Made by a program: the position numbers and the translations under genes. Below the pieces are notes generated by a model. It saw nothing but the letters and a program-made list of their open reading frames with translations. It had not been told where the DNA came from and did no database searches. From the NCBI RefSeq assembly GCF_018398395.1, contig NZ_JAHCBF010000005.1, forward strand, positions 62,001 to 126,000: 64,000 bases of DNA, in the 5' to 3' direction. Positions 53,908-63,121 of this stretch are shown here, piece by piece (the stretch's first letter is position 1; each line of letters starts with the position of its first letter). Origin of the DNA: Croceicoccus gelatinilyticus. GTDB lineage: Bacteria; Pseudomonadota; Alphaproteobacteria; Sphingomonadales; Sphingomonadaceae.

Positions 53908-53943
53908 GAGACGGCAACCCAGCCGCAAACGCGAAAGCGAGGT

Positions 53944-53989
53944 TTCTGACCCCGGCCGCGTGTGAGTGGGGGACAGGCCGGGGTCAGAA
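53944..53989. terminator. Bidirectional terminator-like hairpin between convergent unknown genes
   Basis: TTCTGACCCCGGCC (53944-53957) and GGCCGGGGTCAGAA (53976-53989) form a perfect 14-bp stem with an 18-base loop. The right arm runs through the last codons and stop (53984-53986) of the minus-strand gene, so that gene supplies half of the structure. Confidence 0.65.
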
Positions 53990-54703
53990 GTCGCAGGGCT
54001 TGTCGCAATTGCCCGCCTTCGAGCAGCCGGACCGGCCAAGCCGGCGCTGCAGGATCGACAGGTTGGGCGACTTGCCCAGTGTGGTCTGCACAGGACAGGT
54101 CTCCCGCAGGACCTGATTGTCGCAGAGCCCGAAATCATACGCGACATCGACGTATAGGATGACGTCCGGCTTGGCCGAGTCATCATCCGGATCGGGCACG
54201 ATGCGCACTTCTTCGAACACGAGGTCGCGAATACAGAACGCGCCGCAAGCCGAGGTTTCCTCCACGATCTTGCGGCGCACTTCGTCCAACTGCGCCTGCA
54301 AGTGCGGTCGCAGTTCGGCAAGCAGCGCGAGATGTTCCGCCGCCTGCTTGGCGACTTCCTCGATCGCGCTGTAATCTTCGATAGCGGGTTTGGGTGATCC
54401 GAAGCGGACGATACCGTCACGGAACATCAGCGAGTCCGTGTGAACTTCCAACGTCGGCATCCAGTCGCCGCCGCTGTGGCGCAAATCCTTGGGCGCAAAT
54501 TCGCCCAGGCTACGCCCCTGCCCCTTCAGTGCGCCGACAAGGGCCTGGGCAAGCCGCACCCGCCATCCGCCATCGCTTTCGCACGGTTCCGGCACGGCAC
54601 TGCGGGCGGCATTGATGAATTCGAGTGCGACACTGGCATAGGCCGAGCGGGGGTCTTCGGCCTTGCGGGGGTAACTGGGGTCGTCAAAATCACGATCGGC
54701 CAA
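53984..54703 (-). CDS. Unknown soluble protein with an FNR-type box upstream
   Basis: A 239-residue protein with no signal peptide. It starts at TTG 54703 (ADRDFDDPSYPRKAED) with GGAG seven bases before. A helical middle (EVAKQAAEHLALLAELRPHL) precedes a C-terminal part with several cysteines (TSACGAFCIRD, LRETCPVQT, RSGCSKAGNCDKPCDF). The closing cysteine group could bind metal or an Fe-S cluster. The upstream box at 54779-54792 suggests oxygen-linked control. Family not recognised. Confidence 0.65.
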   Translation of the reverse strand: MADRDFDDPSYPRKAEDPRSAYASVALEFINAARSAVPEPCESDGGWRVRLAQALVGALKGQGRSLGEFAPKDLRHSGGDWMPTLEVHTDSLMFRDGIVRFGSPKPAIEDYSAIEEVAKQAAEHLALLAELRPHLQAQLDEVRRKIVEETSACGAFCIRDLVFEEVRIVPDPDDDSAKPDVILYVDVAYDFGLCDNQVLRETCPVQTTLGKSPNLSILQRRLGRSGCSKAGNCDKPCDF

Positions 54704-54778
54704 AGCCGTTCTCCAACAAGAACACTTATCGCGCGACCATACCCAGATGCCGGCTATCCCAATATTATCTCAATTCCT

Positions 54779-54792
54779 TTGATAAAGATCAA
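54779..54792. promoter_or_regulatory. FNR/FnrL-type binding site
   Basis: TTGATAAAGATCAA matches the FNR consensus TTGAT-N4-ATCAA at all ten defined places. Its centre is about 83 bases upstream of the TTG start of the unknown minus-strand gene, so a start of transcription near 54744 would put it at the class II position of about -41. The dnaE stop is 66 bases to its right, so it cannot serve dnaE. Confidence 0.65.
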
Positions 54793-54831
54793 ATCGATTG
54801 GAAAATATGCATTTTAAGTAGTAAAATTGCG

Positions 54832-54844
54832 TCCCGTTTCGGGA
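54832..54844 (-). terminator. Short hairpin downstream of dnaE
   Basis: TCCCG (54832-54836) and CGGGA (54840-54844) form a 5-bp stem with a 3-base loop, 13 bases past the dnaE stop. On the minus strand it is followed by CGCAATTTTAC, a weak U-rich tail. A modest terminator candidate. Confidence 0.4.
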
Positions 54845-54857
54845 TTTTGCGTAGACC

Positions 54858-57800
54858 TCACGCAACCAGGCGCAGTGCCTTCGTCGATTTGGCCGATAGC
54901 GCGGTTTCACTAACCCCGGCAATTTCTGCAATCCGGTCAACGAGTTCGCCGTCTAGTGCGAACTTGCGGCCAAGCAGCATCGTCGCCTCGCGCCCCTCAC
55001 CCAGCAGCAGACGCGCGATAACCTCGCCGGTCGCCTCGTCGGACTGCGGCAGCGCCAAAGCGAGCTCTGCCAAGGCATCGATTCGGTCGACCGTCAGGCG
55101 CAGCTCCATGCGGGCCGAACCCTTCACCGCCGAAAGCGCCCTCGCCCCGCGAACGGTGACACGCGGCGGTTCATCGGCGCTGGGCCGGTCGAGTTCGACA
55201 TTGAGCAGGACGCACTCGCCCGACTTCGCCCATTCGCGGAAGCTGTCGACCAGCCCTTCCTCGAAACACGACGCGCTGAACTGACCCGACTGGTCGGAGA
55301 AGTCGCCCATGACGAAGTCCTTGCCCTTGCGGGTCTGGCGTTTGTTCGCCCCTTCGACCAGCACGGCCATGACCGCGTTCGTGCGCCCGCCTGCTCCACC
55401 TTCGGAGCCGCTGGCCATCAGGCTGGCGTAGGAACGTGCGCCCTGTGCGCTGGCGACGGCGCGCCACTGGCTGACGGGGTGCGCGGCGAAGTAGAAGCCG
55501 AAGTTCTCGCGCTCCTTCTCCATCTGGTCCTTGCGCGCCCATGCCGGTGCCTCGACCAGCCGCAGATCGGCGCTGGCGTGTTCCTCTCCGCCGAACAGGC
55601 CCGCCTGCCCGCTTTCCTTCTCGCGCACGGCGGCATCGGCCACGGCGAGCAGCATGTCGGCATTGGCGATGACCTTGGCGCGGTTGGGTTCAAGGCTGTC
55701 GAGCGCCCCCGCACAGGCCAGCCCTTCGAGCTGGCGGCGGTTCATCGAGCCTGCTGGCAGACGCTCGAACATGTCCTTGAGGCTCTCGAACTTGCCGCGA
55801 GCTTCACGCTCGGCAACGATCGCGTCCATCGCCTTTTCGCCGACGTTGCGAATGCCCGCCAGCGCATAGCGGACGCGGTGCCCCTCGTCGGTCGGTTCGA
55901 CCGTGAACTCGGCCTCGCTCATGTTGATGTCGGGTCCCGCACATTCCAATCCGCCACCGGGATAGCGGCGCATGTCGTCGACAAAGACCGACAGCTTTTC
56001 CGACTGGTGCATGTCGAAGCACATCGATGCGGCGTAGAATTCGTGCGGATAATGCGCCTTCAGCCACGCGGTCTGATAGGCGAGCAGCGCGTAGGCGGCG
56101 GCGTGCGACTTGTTGAAGCCGTAGCCTGCGAACTTGTCGATCAAGTCGAACAGCTCGTTCGCCTTCTTCGCGTCGATGTCGCTGACTTCCTTGCAGCCTT
56201 CGACGAAACGCGTGCGCTGCGCGTCCATTTCGGCCTGCACCTTCTTGCCCATCGCGCGGCGCAGCAAGTCTGCATCGCCCAGCGAGTATCCGGCAAGGAT
56301 CTGCGCGGCCTGCATGACCTGTTCCTGATAGACGAAGATGCCGTACGTCTCGGCCAGGATGCCTTCGAGCTTGGGGTGCGGATATTCGATTTCCGCCTGC
56401 CCGTTCTTGCGCTGGCCGAACAGGGGGATGTTGTCCATCGGGCCCGGACGGTAGAGCGAGACGAGCGCGATGATGTCTTCAAACCGCGTCGGCTTTACCG
56501 CGGCCAGCGTGCGCCGCATGCCTTCCGATTCCAGCTGGAACACGCCGACGGTATTGCCCTGCTTCAGAAGCTGGAACACGCCCGCATCGTCCCACGGCAG
56601 GCCGTCGAGATCGATCTCGATCCCGCGCCGCTTCAACAGGTCCACCGCCTTCCGCAGCACCGACAGGGTCTTCAGGCCGAGGAAGTCGAATTTAACGAGG
56701 CCCGAACTTTCGACGTGCTTCATGTCGAACTGCGTCACCGGCATATCCGAACGCGGATCACGGTAGAGCGGGACGAGTTGGGAGAGCGGACGGTCGCCAA
56801 TCACCACGCCCGCCGCGTGGGTGGACGAGTTGCGCGGCAGGCCTTCCAGCTGCATCGCAAGGTCGAGCAACCGGCGCACTTCGGGGTCGCGCTTGTACTC
56901 GCCCGCGAACTCGGCAATCCCGTTCAGCGCGCGGTCCAGCGTCCACGGGTCCGCCGGAAGGTTCGGCACCATCTTGGTCAGCCGGTCGACGTGGCCATAG
57001 CTCATCTGCAGGATGCGGCCGCAATCGCGCAGCACGGCGCGGGCCTTCATCTTGCCGAAAGTGATGATCTGCGCGACGTGATCGTGGCCGTATTTCTTCT
57101 GAACGTAGCGGATCACCTCGCCGCGCCGCGTTTCGCAGAAGTCGATATCGAAGTCGGGCATCGACACGCGTTCGGGATTGAGGAAACGTTCGAACAGCAG
57201 GCCGAGCCGCAGCGGATCGAGATCGGTGATCGTCAGCGCCCAGGCGACCAGCGAGCCTGCACCCGAACCACGGCCCGGCCCCACCGGAATGCCGTTATCC
57301 TTCGCCCACTTGATGAAGTCGGCAACGATCAGGAAGTAGCCAGGGAAGCCCATGCCGACGATGATGTCGATCTCGAACTTGAGGCGGTCGAAATACTTCT
57401 GCCGCTCTTCGGGGTCCATCTCGCCATAGACTTCGAGCCGCTTTTCGAGGCCGCGCTTGGCGTCCTCGGTAATCATGCGCGCCTCGCCTTCCAGATCGCC
57501 GGCGAGGCTGGGCAGGATCGGCTTGCGATAGGGCGGCATGACGGCGCAGCGCTGGGCGACGACCATCGTGTTGGCCATCGCCTCAGGCAAGTCTTCGAAG
57601 ATCTGCGCCATCATGTCTGCGGGCTTCACCCAGGCATCGGCAGGCGCGCGCGGGCGGTCGGCGGTGTCGATGTAAGTCGAGTTCGCGATGCAGAGCATGG
57701 CATCGTGCGCGGGGTGAAAGCTCGCCTCGTCGAACTGCGCGGGATTCGTGCCGACCAGCGGCAGGTCGCGCGCATAGGCCAGATCGATCAGCGCTTCCTC

Positions 57801-58340
57801 GCTCTCCGCTTCGTCCGGCGCGCCGGTGCGGGCGATCTCGACATAGAGGCGGCCCGGGAACAGCGCCTGCAGCCTGTCGGCATAGGCCGCGGCCTCGTCG
57901 TTCTGTCCGGCGGTGTAGAGGCGGGCCAGCGCGCCCTCGCCCGCGCCGGTCAGGCAGATCAGGCTGTCGGTGTGACCTTCCAGCGCTTCCATCTCGACAT
58001 GCGGGTCGAGATGCAGCGGCCGATCGAGATGTGCGCGCGATACGAGGTGGCACAAGTTGTCCCAGCCGGTTTCGTCCTGAGCATAGAGCGCAATCCAGTC
58101 GATAGCATCACGGTTCGGTCGCTTTACGGCAAGAAACGTGCCGACAATCGGCTGCACGCCGAGGTCCTTCGCCGCGCCGGCAAAGGCAATAGAGCCGTAG
58201 AGCCCGTTGCGGTCGCAGATGGCGATGGCGGGATAGCCGCGTTCCTTGGCAAGCTTTGCCAGTTTCTTCGGATCGATCGCGCCTTCCAGCATCGTGAAAC
58301 TGGAAAAGACGCGAAGCGGGACGAAGGGAGCGAAGGCCAT
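54858..58340 (-). CDS. dnaE: DNA polymerase III subunit alpha
   Basis: A 1160-residue replicative polymerase, the same length as E. coli DnaE. The PHP domain is N-terminal, but its metal-binding histidines are replaced (FVPLRVFSSFTMLEG where active PHP domains have HxH), so no proofreading by PHP is expected. The catalytic aspartates are in SMPDFDIDFCETRRG. The GPGRGSGAGSLVAWAL motif, a helix-hairpin-helix region and a C-terminal OB fold (TRKGKDFVMGDFSD) are present. An unusual stack of hairpins lies just upstream of its start. Confidence 0.96.
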   Translation of the reverse strand: MAFAPFVPLRVFSSFTMLEGAIDPKKLAKLAKERGYPAIAICDRNGLYGSIAFAGAAKDLGVQPIVGTFLAVKRPNRDAIDWIALYAQDETGWDNLCHLVSRAHLDRPLHLDPHVEMEALEGHTDSLICLTGAGEGALARLYTAGQNDEAAAYADRLQALFPGRLYVEIARTGAPDEAESEEALIDLAYARDLPLVGTNPAQFDEASFHPAHDAMLCIANSTYIDTADRPRAPADAWVKPADMMAQIFEDLPEAMANTMVVAQRCAVMPPYRKPILPSLAGDLEGEARMITEDAKRGLEKRLEVYGEMDPEERQKYFDRLKFEIDIIVGMGFPGYFLIVADFIKWAKDNGIPVGPGRGSGAGSLVAWALTITDLDPLRLGLLFERFLNPERVSMPDFDIDFCETRRGEVIRYVQKKYGHDHVAQIITFGKMKARAVLRDCGRILQMSYGHVDRLTKMVPNLPADPWTLDRALNGIAEFAGEYKRDPEVRRLLDLAMQLEGLPRNSSTHAAGVVIGDRPLSQLVPLYRDPRSDMPVTQFDMKHVESSGLVKFDFLGLKTLSVLRKAVDLLKRRGIEIDLDGLPWDDAGVFQLLKQGNTVGVFQLESEGMRRTLAAVKPTRFEDIIALVSLYRPGPMDNIPLFGQRKNGQAEIEYPHPKLEGILAETYGIFVYQEQVMQAAQILAGYSLGDADLLRRAMGKKVQAEMDAQRTRFVEGCKEVSDIDAKKANELFDLIDKFAGYGFNKSHAAAYALLAYQTAWLKAHYPHEFYAASMCFDMHQSEKLSVFVDDMRRYPGGGLECAGPDINMSEAEFTVEPTDEGHRVRYALAGIRNVGEKAMDAIVAEREARGKFESLKDMFERLPAGSMNRRQLEGLACAGALDSLEPNRAKVIANADMLLAVADAAVREKESGQAGLFGGEEHASADLRLVEAPAWARKDQMEKERENFGFYFAAHPVSQWRAVASAQGARSYASLMASGSEGGAGGRTNAVMAVLVEGANKRQTRKGKDFVMGDFSDQSGQFSASCFEEGLVDSFREWAKSGECVLLNVELDRPSADEPPRVTVRGARALSAVKGSARMELRLTVDRIDALAELALALPQSDEATGEVIARLLLGEGREATMLLGRKFALDGELVDRIAEIAGVSETALSAKSTKALRLVA

Positions 58341-58355
58341 GCCAGTAAAATAGCC

Positions 58356-58393
58356 AAACGGCCCGCCAAGCGCGAGGGCGTGGCGGGCCGTTT
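58356..58393 (-). promoter_or_regulatory. 13-bp stem hairpin in the dnaE leader
   Basis: AAACGGCCCGCCA (58356-58368) and TGGCGGGCCGTTT (58381-58393) form a perfect 13-bp stem with a 12-base loop. Its inner edge is only 15 bases from the dnaE ATG at 58340, and on the minus strand it is followed by GGCTATTTTA. It may end the transcript of the upstream small gene, or act as an attenuator or translation control of dnaE. Confidence 0.5.
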
Positions 58394-58395
58394 CA

Positions 58396-58415
58396 ACAGG
58401 GGTGTCCCCTGTTTT
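58396..58415. terminator. Rho-independent-type terminator between the small gene and dnaE
   Basis: ACAGGGG (58396-58402), loop TGT and CCCCTGT (58406-58412) form a stem of 7-8 bp, followed by TTT on the plus strand and TTG on the minus. A third hairpin, CGCCC (58418-58422) with GGGCG (58428-58432), adjoins it. For the minus-strand small gene at 58464-58748 this is the first place to stop. Confidence 0.55.
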
Positions 58416-58463
58416 GTCGCCCGTTCGGGGCGGGTTGTCGGTGCGTGCTGGCGGATCGCTCCG

Positions 58464-58748
58464 TCAGGCCTTGGGAAAGTCCTCACGCCGGGACAGCGCC
58501 TCGATCTCGCCAAGAGTGAAAGTGCGGTCGCCCGACTTCTGAATGACAAGGCCTGCCCGGTCCTTTTCCGGAAGGCTCATCACGAAGGCGATCATTTCGG
58601 CAAAAGTGCCGTCGCGGATGATGTTCAGCCCGCGCAACATGTTGCTTTCGACGCCGTCTTCACGGCGGTGGAGCGCGGCATGATCGTCCCATTCCTTTTC
58701 GGAGGGGTCATACGGTTCGCTCTGGATGGTTGAAGGATGTTCGCTCAT
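58464..58748 (-). CDS. Small soluble protein, unknown function
   Basis: A 94-residue acidic protein (MSEHPSTIQSEPYDPSEKEW) with a helical middle (IIRDGTFAEMIAFVMSLPEK) and a C-terminal FTLGEIEALSRREDF. GGAGGGC lies eight bases upstream of the ATG, a strong ribosome site. No domain recognised. It lies upstream of dnaE but is separated from it by three hairpins. Confidence 0.7.
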   Translation of the reverse strand: MSEHPSTIQSEPYDPSEKEWDDHAALHRREDGVESNMLRGLNIIRDGTFAEMIAFVMSLPEKDRAGLVIQKSGDRTFTLGEIEALSRREDFPKA

Positions 58749-58824
58749 GGGGGCCCTCCTGAGTGCAAGTGAAGTTTGTCTAAAGAACGCGCCGCACGCG
58801 TGCCTTGTTCCAGATCAAACGCGC

Positions 58825-59421
58825 CTATTGCGGGCAATCCCCGGCACAATCCCGGTCCTTGCGGCGATAGAGGAAATCGAACGAGGGCTCCCACACCTTT
58901 CCTTCCGCCGGTCCGTCCTTGGGCCAGAACGTGCCGCGCTGGCGTACCGAACCGTCGGGCTGGCGCGTGTATTCCATCCTGATCCAGCCATCGCGCCCCG
59001 GTCCGCCCGCGCCGGGCCACCAGCCGGTCAAGACCATCGTGCCCGGCTTTTCGGAGCCGCCGTTGAATTCAACCCTGCCGGGCGCAGAGCCGATCCATGT
59101 CTGGTGCCACTGTCCGGTCGAAGGCTCGAAACCGGACAGGCTCGAACCGCCTTCGCCCTTCAGCGGCATCCACCTTTCGCGGATGGCACAGCCCGAATGG
59201 AGGCGCTGGATCAAACTCTCGGCGATCTTTTCGTCCTTGCCGAAGGGATAGACATCCCATTCCCCCAGCCAGAAATCGAAATCGCGGAAATGGCCACCGG
59301 CACAGGCAGGTGCGGCGATACCGTCCGCCGCGTCTGCCGCCAATGCCATTGGATCGTCGGGCGAGACAGTTCCTTCGGGAGCTACCGCCGTCAGCAGGAG
59401 GATCGCTATTACTGAAGACAT
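58825..59421 (-). CDS. Secreted DUF1579-like protein
   Basis: A 198-residue protein with a hydrophobic N-terminus (MSSVIAILLLTAVAPEG). The motif HFRDFDFWLGEWDVY and the later LTGWWPGAGGPGRDGWIRMEY resemble DUF1579-type lipocalin-like proteins that begin with FDFWLGxW. Three of its four cysteines (APACAGG, SGCAIRE, DRDCAGDC) could form disulfides after export. Function unknown; the DUF assignment is from pattern only. Confidence 0.7.
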   Translation of the reverse strand: MSSVIAILLLTAVAPEGTVSPDDPMALAADAADGIAAPACAGGHFRDFDFWLGEWDVYPFGKDEKIAESLIQRLHSGCAIRERWMPLKGEGGSSLSGFEPSTGQWHQTWIGSAPGRVEFNGGSEKPGTMVLTGWWPGAGGPGRDGWIRMEYTRQPDGSVRQRGTFWPKDGPAEGKVWEPSFDFLYRRKDRDCAGDCPQ

Positions 59422-59446
59422 CCCCGTTCTCCCGACAAACCGGAGA

Positions 59447-60136
59447 TCAGCTTAACTTGCCCTCGTGCAACCGCACAACTCTATCCATCCGCGCTGCCAG
59501 CCGCTCGTTGTGCGTCGCGATCAGCGCGGCACTGCCCTGCCCGCGCACGAGGCGCAGGAATTCCTCCAGCACGCGGTCGCTCGTCACTTCGTCGAGGTTG
59601 CCGGTAGGCTCGTCCGCCAGCACCAGTTGCGGCTTGTTCGCCAGAGCGCGGGCCACGGCCACGCGCTGCTGTTCGCCGCCCGAAAGCTGGCTGGGCCGGT
59701 GGGTCAGACGATGGCCGAGGCCGAGCGCCGAGAGAAGTTCCTCGGCCCGCGCCTCCGCCTCTGCGCGCGGCACGCCTGCCACTAGCTGGGGCAGGACGAC
59801 ATTCTCGCTCGCGTCGAAATCGGGCAGCAGGTGGTGGAACTGGTATACGAAGCCCAGGTGATCGCGGCGCAGCGCGGTGCGGGCATCGCCGTTCGACTTC
59901 TCCGCCTGCTTGCCGCAGATCGCGATCTCTCCGCCAAAGCCGCCTTCGAGCAGGCCGACCGCCTGCAGCATCGTCGACTTGCCCGAACCCGATGGGCCGA
60001 GCAGCGCAACGATCTCGCCGGGCATGATCGTCAGATCGATACCGCGCAGGACATCGATCGTGACGCCGCCCTGCGTGAAGGAACGGGTCAGCTGCTTCAG
60101 TTCGACGACGGGGGGCATTGTTGCGGTCTCATTCAT
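59447..60136 (-). CDS. lolD: Lipoprotein-releasing ABC transporter ATPase LolD
   Basis: A 229-residue ABC ATPase that powers release of lipoproteins from the inner membrane to LolA. Walker A is GPSGSGKST, the signature [15 protein letters not shown], and Walker [13 protein letters not shown]. Its start overlaps the end of the permease gene by 8 bp. The short form, without extra domains, fits LolD rather than MacB. Confidence 0.94.
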   Translation of the reverse strand: MNETATMPPVVELKQLTRSFTQGGVTIDVLRGIDLTIMPGEIVALLGPSGSGKSTMLQAVGLLEGGFGGEIAICGKQAEKSNGDARTALRRDHLGFVYQFHHLLPDFDASENVVLPQLVAGVPRAEAEARAEELLSALGLGHRLTHRPSQLSGGEQQRVAVARALANKPQLVLADEPTGNLDEVTSDRVLEEFLRLVRGQGSAALIATHNERLAARMDRVVRLHEGKLS

Positions 60137-61370
60137 AACGCAGCACCTGCACGGGATCGGTGCTCGCCGCCTTCAGCGCGGGATAGAGCGTGGCGAGGAA
60201 CGACAGGACCAGCGCCATGCCGACGATGACGACGACTTCGCCCGGATCGGTCCGCGCGGGCAGTTCGGACAGGAAGCGGATTGAAGGGTCCCAAAGCTCC
60301 TGCCCCGTGAGCAGTTCGACAAGCTTCACCACCGACTGCCGGAATTCCAGCGCCACGAAGCCAAGGATCAGGCCTGCAATCGTGCCCAGCGCGCCGATCA
60401 GGAAGCCTGCGGTCACGAAGATCTTGAGAATGGACCGCCGCGTCGCGCCCATCGTGCGCATGATCGCGATGTCGCGCGTCTTGGCGCGCACCAGCATGAT
60501 CAGGCTGGAAAGGATATTGAACACCGCGACCAGCACGATGATCGACAGCACAACGAACATCGCCACGCGTTCGACCGCCAAAGCCTCAAACAGCGATGCG
60601 TTGATCGTCTTCCAGTCGTTGACGACCGCCCTGCCCGCAAGCTTCTGCGCCAATGGTGCCAGTGTCTCACCCACCGTGTCGGGGTCTTCGGTCATGACCT
60701 CGATCATGCCGATGGTATCACCCATCAGCATCAGGGTCTGTGCGTCCTGTATCGGCATTACGACATAGGCGTTGTCGTAGTCATAGATGCCGATCTCGAA
60801 GATCGCGGCGACTTCGTAGCCGATTTCGCGCGGGACGGTGCCGAACGGGGTCGTGCGCCCTTGCGGGTTGATGACAGTGATGACGTCGCCGATGCGGATG
60901 CCAAGGTTCTGGGCAAGGCGCGAACCGATCGCGACGCGGCCCGATTCCGGCTGGAGCAGATCAAGGTTGCCCATGACCTGCTTTTCCTTGAGCTCGGTAA
61001 TCGATTCCGCCGTGGACCCGCGCACAAGCACGGCCTCGACCCGGCCTTCGTAGGTACCCAGCAGCGGCTGTTCGATCAGCGGCGACGCATCGGTGACGCC
61101 CGGCGTCTCACGCACTTCCTCAAGCACGTTTTCCCAATCGTTCAGCCGCCCGCCATAGGCCTGGATCACCGCATGGCCGTTCAGCCCCACGATCTTGTCC
61201 AGAAGTTCGGCGCGAAAGCCGTTCATCACGCTCATCACGATGACGAGCGCGGCGACGCCCAGCATTACGGCCGCAAGGCTGATACCGGCGACCATGGCGA
61301 TGAACGCCTCGCCCCGCCCCGGCAGCATGTAGCGCTTGGCGATGGTCCATTCGAAAGGGGAGAGAAGCAA
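60129..61370 (-). CDS. Lipoprotein-releasing ABC transporter permease (LolC/E family)
   Basis: A 413-residue membrane protein with an N-terminal helix after [20 protein letters not shown], a large periplasmic domain ([13 protein letters not shown] to [14 protein letters not shown]), and three C-terminal helices around the [15 protein letters not shown] coupling element. The length equals the usual 410-416 when TTG 61370 is the start; the much longer frame upstream is non-coding. A single permease gene with lolD implies a homodimeric (LolF-like) arrangement. Confidence 0.9.
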   Translation of the reverse strand: MLLSPFEWTIAKRYMLPGRGEAFIAMVAGISLAAVMLGVAALVIVMSVMNGFRAELLDKIVGLNGHAVIQAYGGRLNDWENVLEEVRETPGVTDASPLIEQPLLGTYEGRVEAVLVRGSTAESITELKEKQVMGNLDLLQPESGRVAIGSRLAQNLGIRIGDVITVINPQGRTTPFGTVPREIGYEVAAIFEIGIYDYDNAYVVMPIQDAQTLMLMGDTIGMIEVMTEDPDTVGETLAPLAQKLAGRAVVNDWKTINASLFEALAVERVAMFVVLSIIVLVAVFNILSSLIMLVRAKTRDIAIMRTMGATRRSILKIFVTAGFLIGALGTIAGLILGFVALEFRQSVVKLVELLTGQELWDPSIRFLSELPARTDPGEVVVIVGMALVLSFLATLYPALKAASTDPVQVLRYE

Positions 61371-61642
61371 GTTGAAGGTTCTGCCTGTTATGCGGGCGGT
61401 ATACGGCAAACCTGATGCTGCCCCGCCCCTGACTTCGTCATGAACCGTTTGAGTAGGGGGCGGTTCCACGACTGGCAAGCTTTGCGAAGCTGACCGCCAG
61501 ACGGCGAGACGGCAAGGCCCGCGGGAACTCGGCGGTTGTAATCGGGATGAAACATCGGCAAAGGCGCGCGTGACGCGTCGGGGCCTTTCTGCTAGGGCCG
61601 CCGCGCAAGCCAACCAAGGCAACACAGCGGAACATTATACGC
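61371..61642. other. Divergent promoter region of the Lol operon and purF
   Basis: 272 bases with no supported gene. It should hold the promoters of the minus-strand permease gene and of purF. The repeat ACGGCGAGACGGC near 61500-61511 is the only short repetition noticed. No tRNA or clear riboswitch-like fold was seen by eye. Confidence 0.4.
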
Positions 61643-63121
61643 ATGGCGTCCACGGATTTCGGCCTCCATCCCTTCACCGACGCGGATGGTGACAAGCTGC
61701 GCGAAGAGTGCGGCGTCTTCGGCGTCATCGGCGCGCGCGACGCGGCGGCGGTCACGGCTCTGGGCCTTCATGCCCTGCAGCATCGCGGCCAGGAAGCCGC
61801 CGGCATCACCAGCTTCGACGGGACCGAATTCTTCACCCGCCGCGGCATGGGCCACGTGGCAGAGAATTTCTCGACCGGCGAGGCGCTGGCCGAACTTCCC
61901 GGCGAAATGGCCGCGGGCCACGTTCGTTATTCCACGACCGGCGGTTCGGGCCTGCGCAACGTGCAGCCGCTCTATGCCGATCTCGCCAGCGGCGGTTTCG
62001 CCATCGCGCACAACGGCAATATCTCGAACGCGATGCACCTTCGCGCCGATCTCGTCCGCAAGGGCGCGATCTTCCAGTCGACCAGCGATACCGAGGTGAT
62101 CATCCACCTCGTCGCGACCAGCCGTTACCCGACGATGCTGGACCGCTTTGTCGATGCGCTGCGCCTTGTCGAAGGTGCCTATTCGCTGATCGTGATGACG
62201 AACAACGGCATGGCTGCCTGCCGCGACCCGCTGGGCATTCGTCCGCTCGTCATGGGCAAGATCGACAATGCCACCGTCTTCGCCAGCGAAACGGTTGCCC
62301 TCGACATCGTGGGCGCAAAGTTCGTGCGCGAGGTTGAACCGGGCGAACTGATCGAGGTCGACTTCGACGGTTCGGTGCGCAGCCACCGCCCGTTCGGCAC
62401 GCCAGCATCACGCCCGTGCATTTTCGAACATGTCTATTTCAGCCGCCCCGATTCCATCAGCGGCGGCCGCTCGGTCTATTCGGTTCGCAAGGAAATCGGT
62501 GCGCAGCTCGCCATCGAAAGCCCGGCAGAAGCCGACCTCGTCATTCCCGTGCCCGACTCGGGCGTGCCTGCCGCCATCGGTTACGCGCAGGAATCGGGGG
62601 TACCCTTCGAACTGGGCATCATCCGTTCGCACTATGTCGGGCGTACGTTCATTCAGCCGTCGGACGGTCAGCGTACGTCCTCCGTCGCGCGCAAACACAA
62701 TGCGAACCGCGCGCTGGTCGAAGGCAAGCGGATCATCCTCATCGACGATTCCATCGTGCGCGGGACAACCTCGCTCAAGATCGTGCAGATGATGCGCGAG
62801 GCAGGCGCCAGCGAAGTCCATATGCGCATCGCCAGCCCGCCGACCGAACATTCCTGCTTCTACGGCGTCGACACGCCCGAGAGGTCCAAGCTGCTGGCCG
62901 CGCAGATGGACGTCGAGGCCATGCGCGAATTCATCCAGGCCGACAGCCTTGCCTTCGTGTCGATCGACGGTCTCTACCGCGCGGTGGGCGAGGACGAGCG
63001 CAAGAAGAAGTGCCCGCAGTATTGCGACGCCTGCTTCACCGGCGACTACCCCACGCGCCTTACCGACCTTTCGGAGCGTGAGACCCCGCAGCTTCCCCTG
63101 CTCGGCGAAAAGGCCGCGTGA
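61643..63121 (+). CDS. purF: Amidophosphoribosyltransferase
   Basis: A 492-residue enzyme for the first step of purine synthesis, transferring glutamine amide nitrogen to PRPP. The catalytic Cys follows a short propeptide (LREECGVFGVIGAR, Cys23), as in the processed Bacillus-type enzyme. Fe-S cluster cysteines are in RPCIFEHVYF, HSCFYGVDTP and YCDACFTGD. The PRPP site is ILIDDSIVRGTTS. Its stop overlaps the next ATG by 1 bp (TGATG). Confidence 0.96.
   Translation: MASTDFGLHPFTDADGDKLREECGVFGVIGARDAAAVTALGLHALQHRGQEAAGITSFDGTEFFTRRGMGHVAENFSTGEALAELPGEMAAGHVRYSTTGGSGLRNVQPLYADLASGGFAIAHNGNISNAMHLRADLVRKGAIFQSTSDTEVIIHLVATSRYPTMLDRFVDALRLVEGAYSLIVMTNNGMAACRDPLGIRPLVMGKIDNATVFASETVALDIVGAKFVREVEPGELIEVDFDGSVRSHRPFGTPASRPCIFEHVYFSRPDSISGGRSVYSVRKEIGAQLAIESPAEADLVIPVPDSGVPAAIGYAQESGVPFELGIIRSHYVGRTFIQPSDGQRTSSVARKHNANRALVEGKRIILIDDSIVRGTTSLKIVQMMREAGASEVHMRIASPPTEHSCFYGVDTPERSKLLAAQMDVEAMREFIQADSLAFVSIDGLYRAVGEDERKKKCPQYCDACFTGDYPTRLTDLSERETPQLPLLGEKAA

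Noticed and set aside
55479-58733. Plus-strand open frame of 1084 codons opposite dnaE
   Set aside because: Long only because GC-rich codons rarely give stops on the other strand; DnaE motifs are all on the minus strand.
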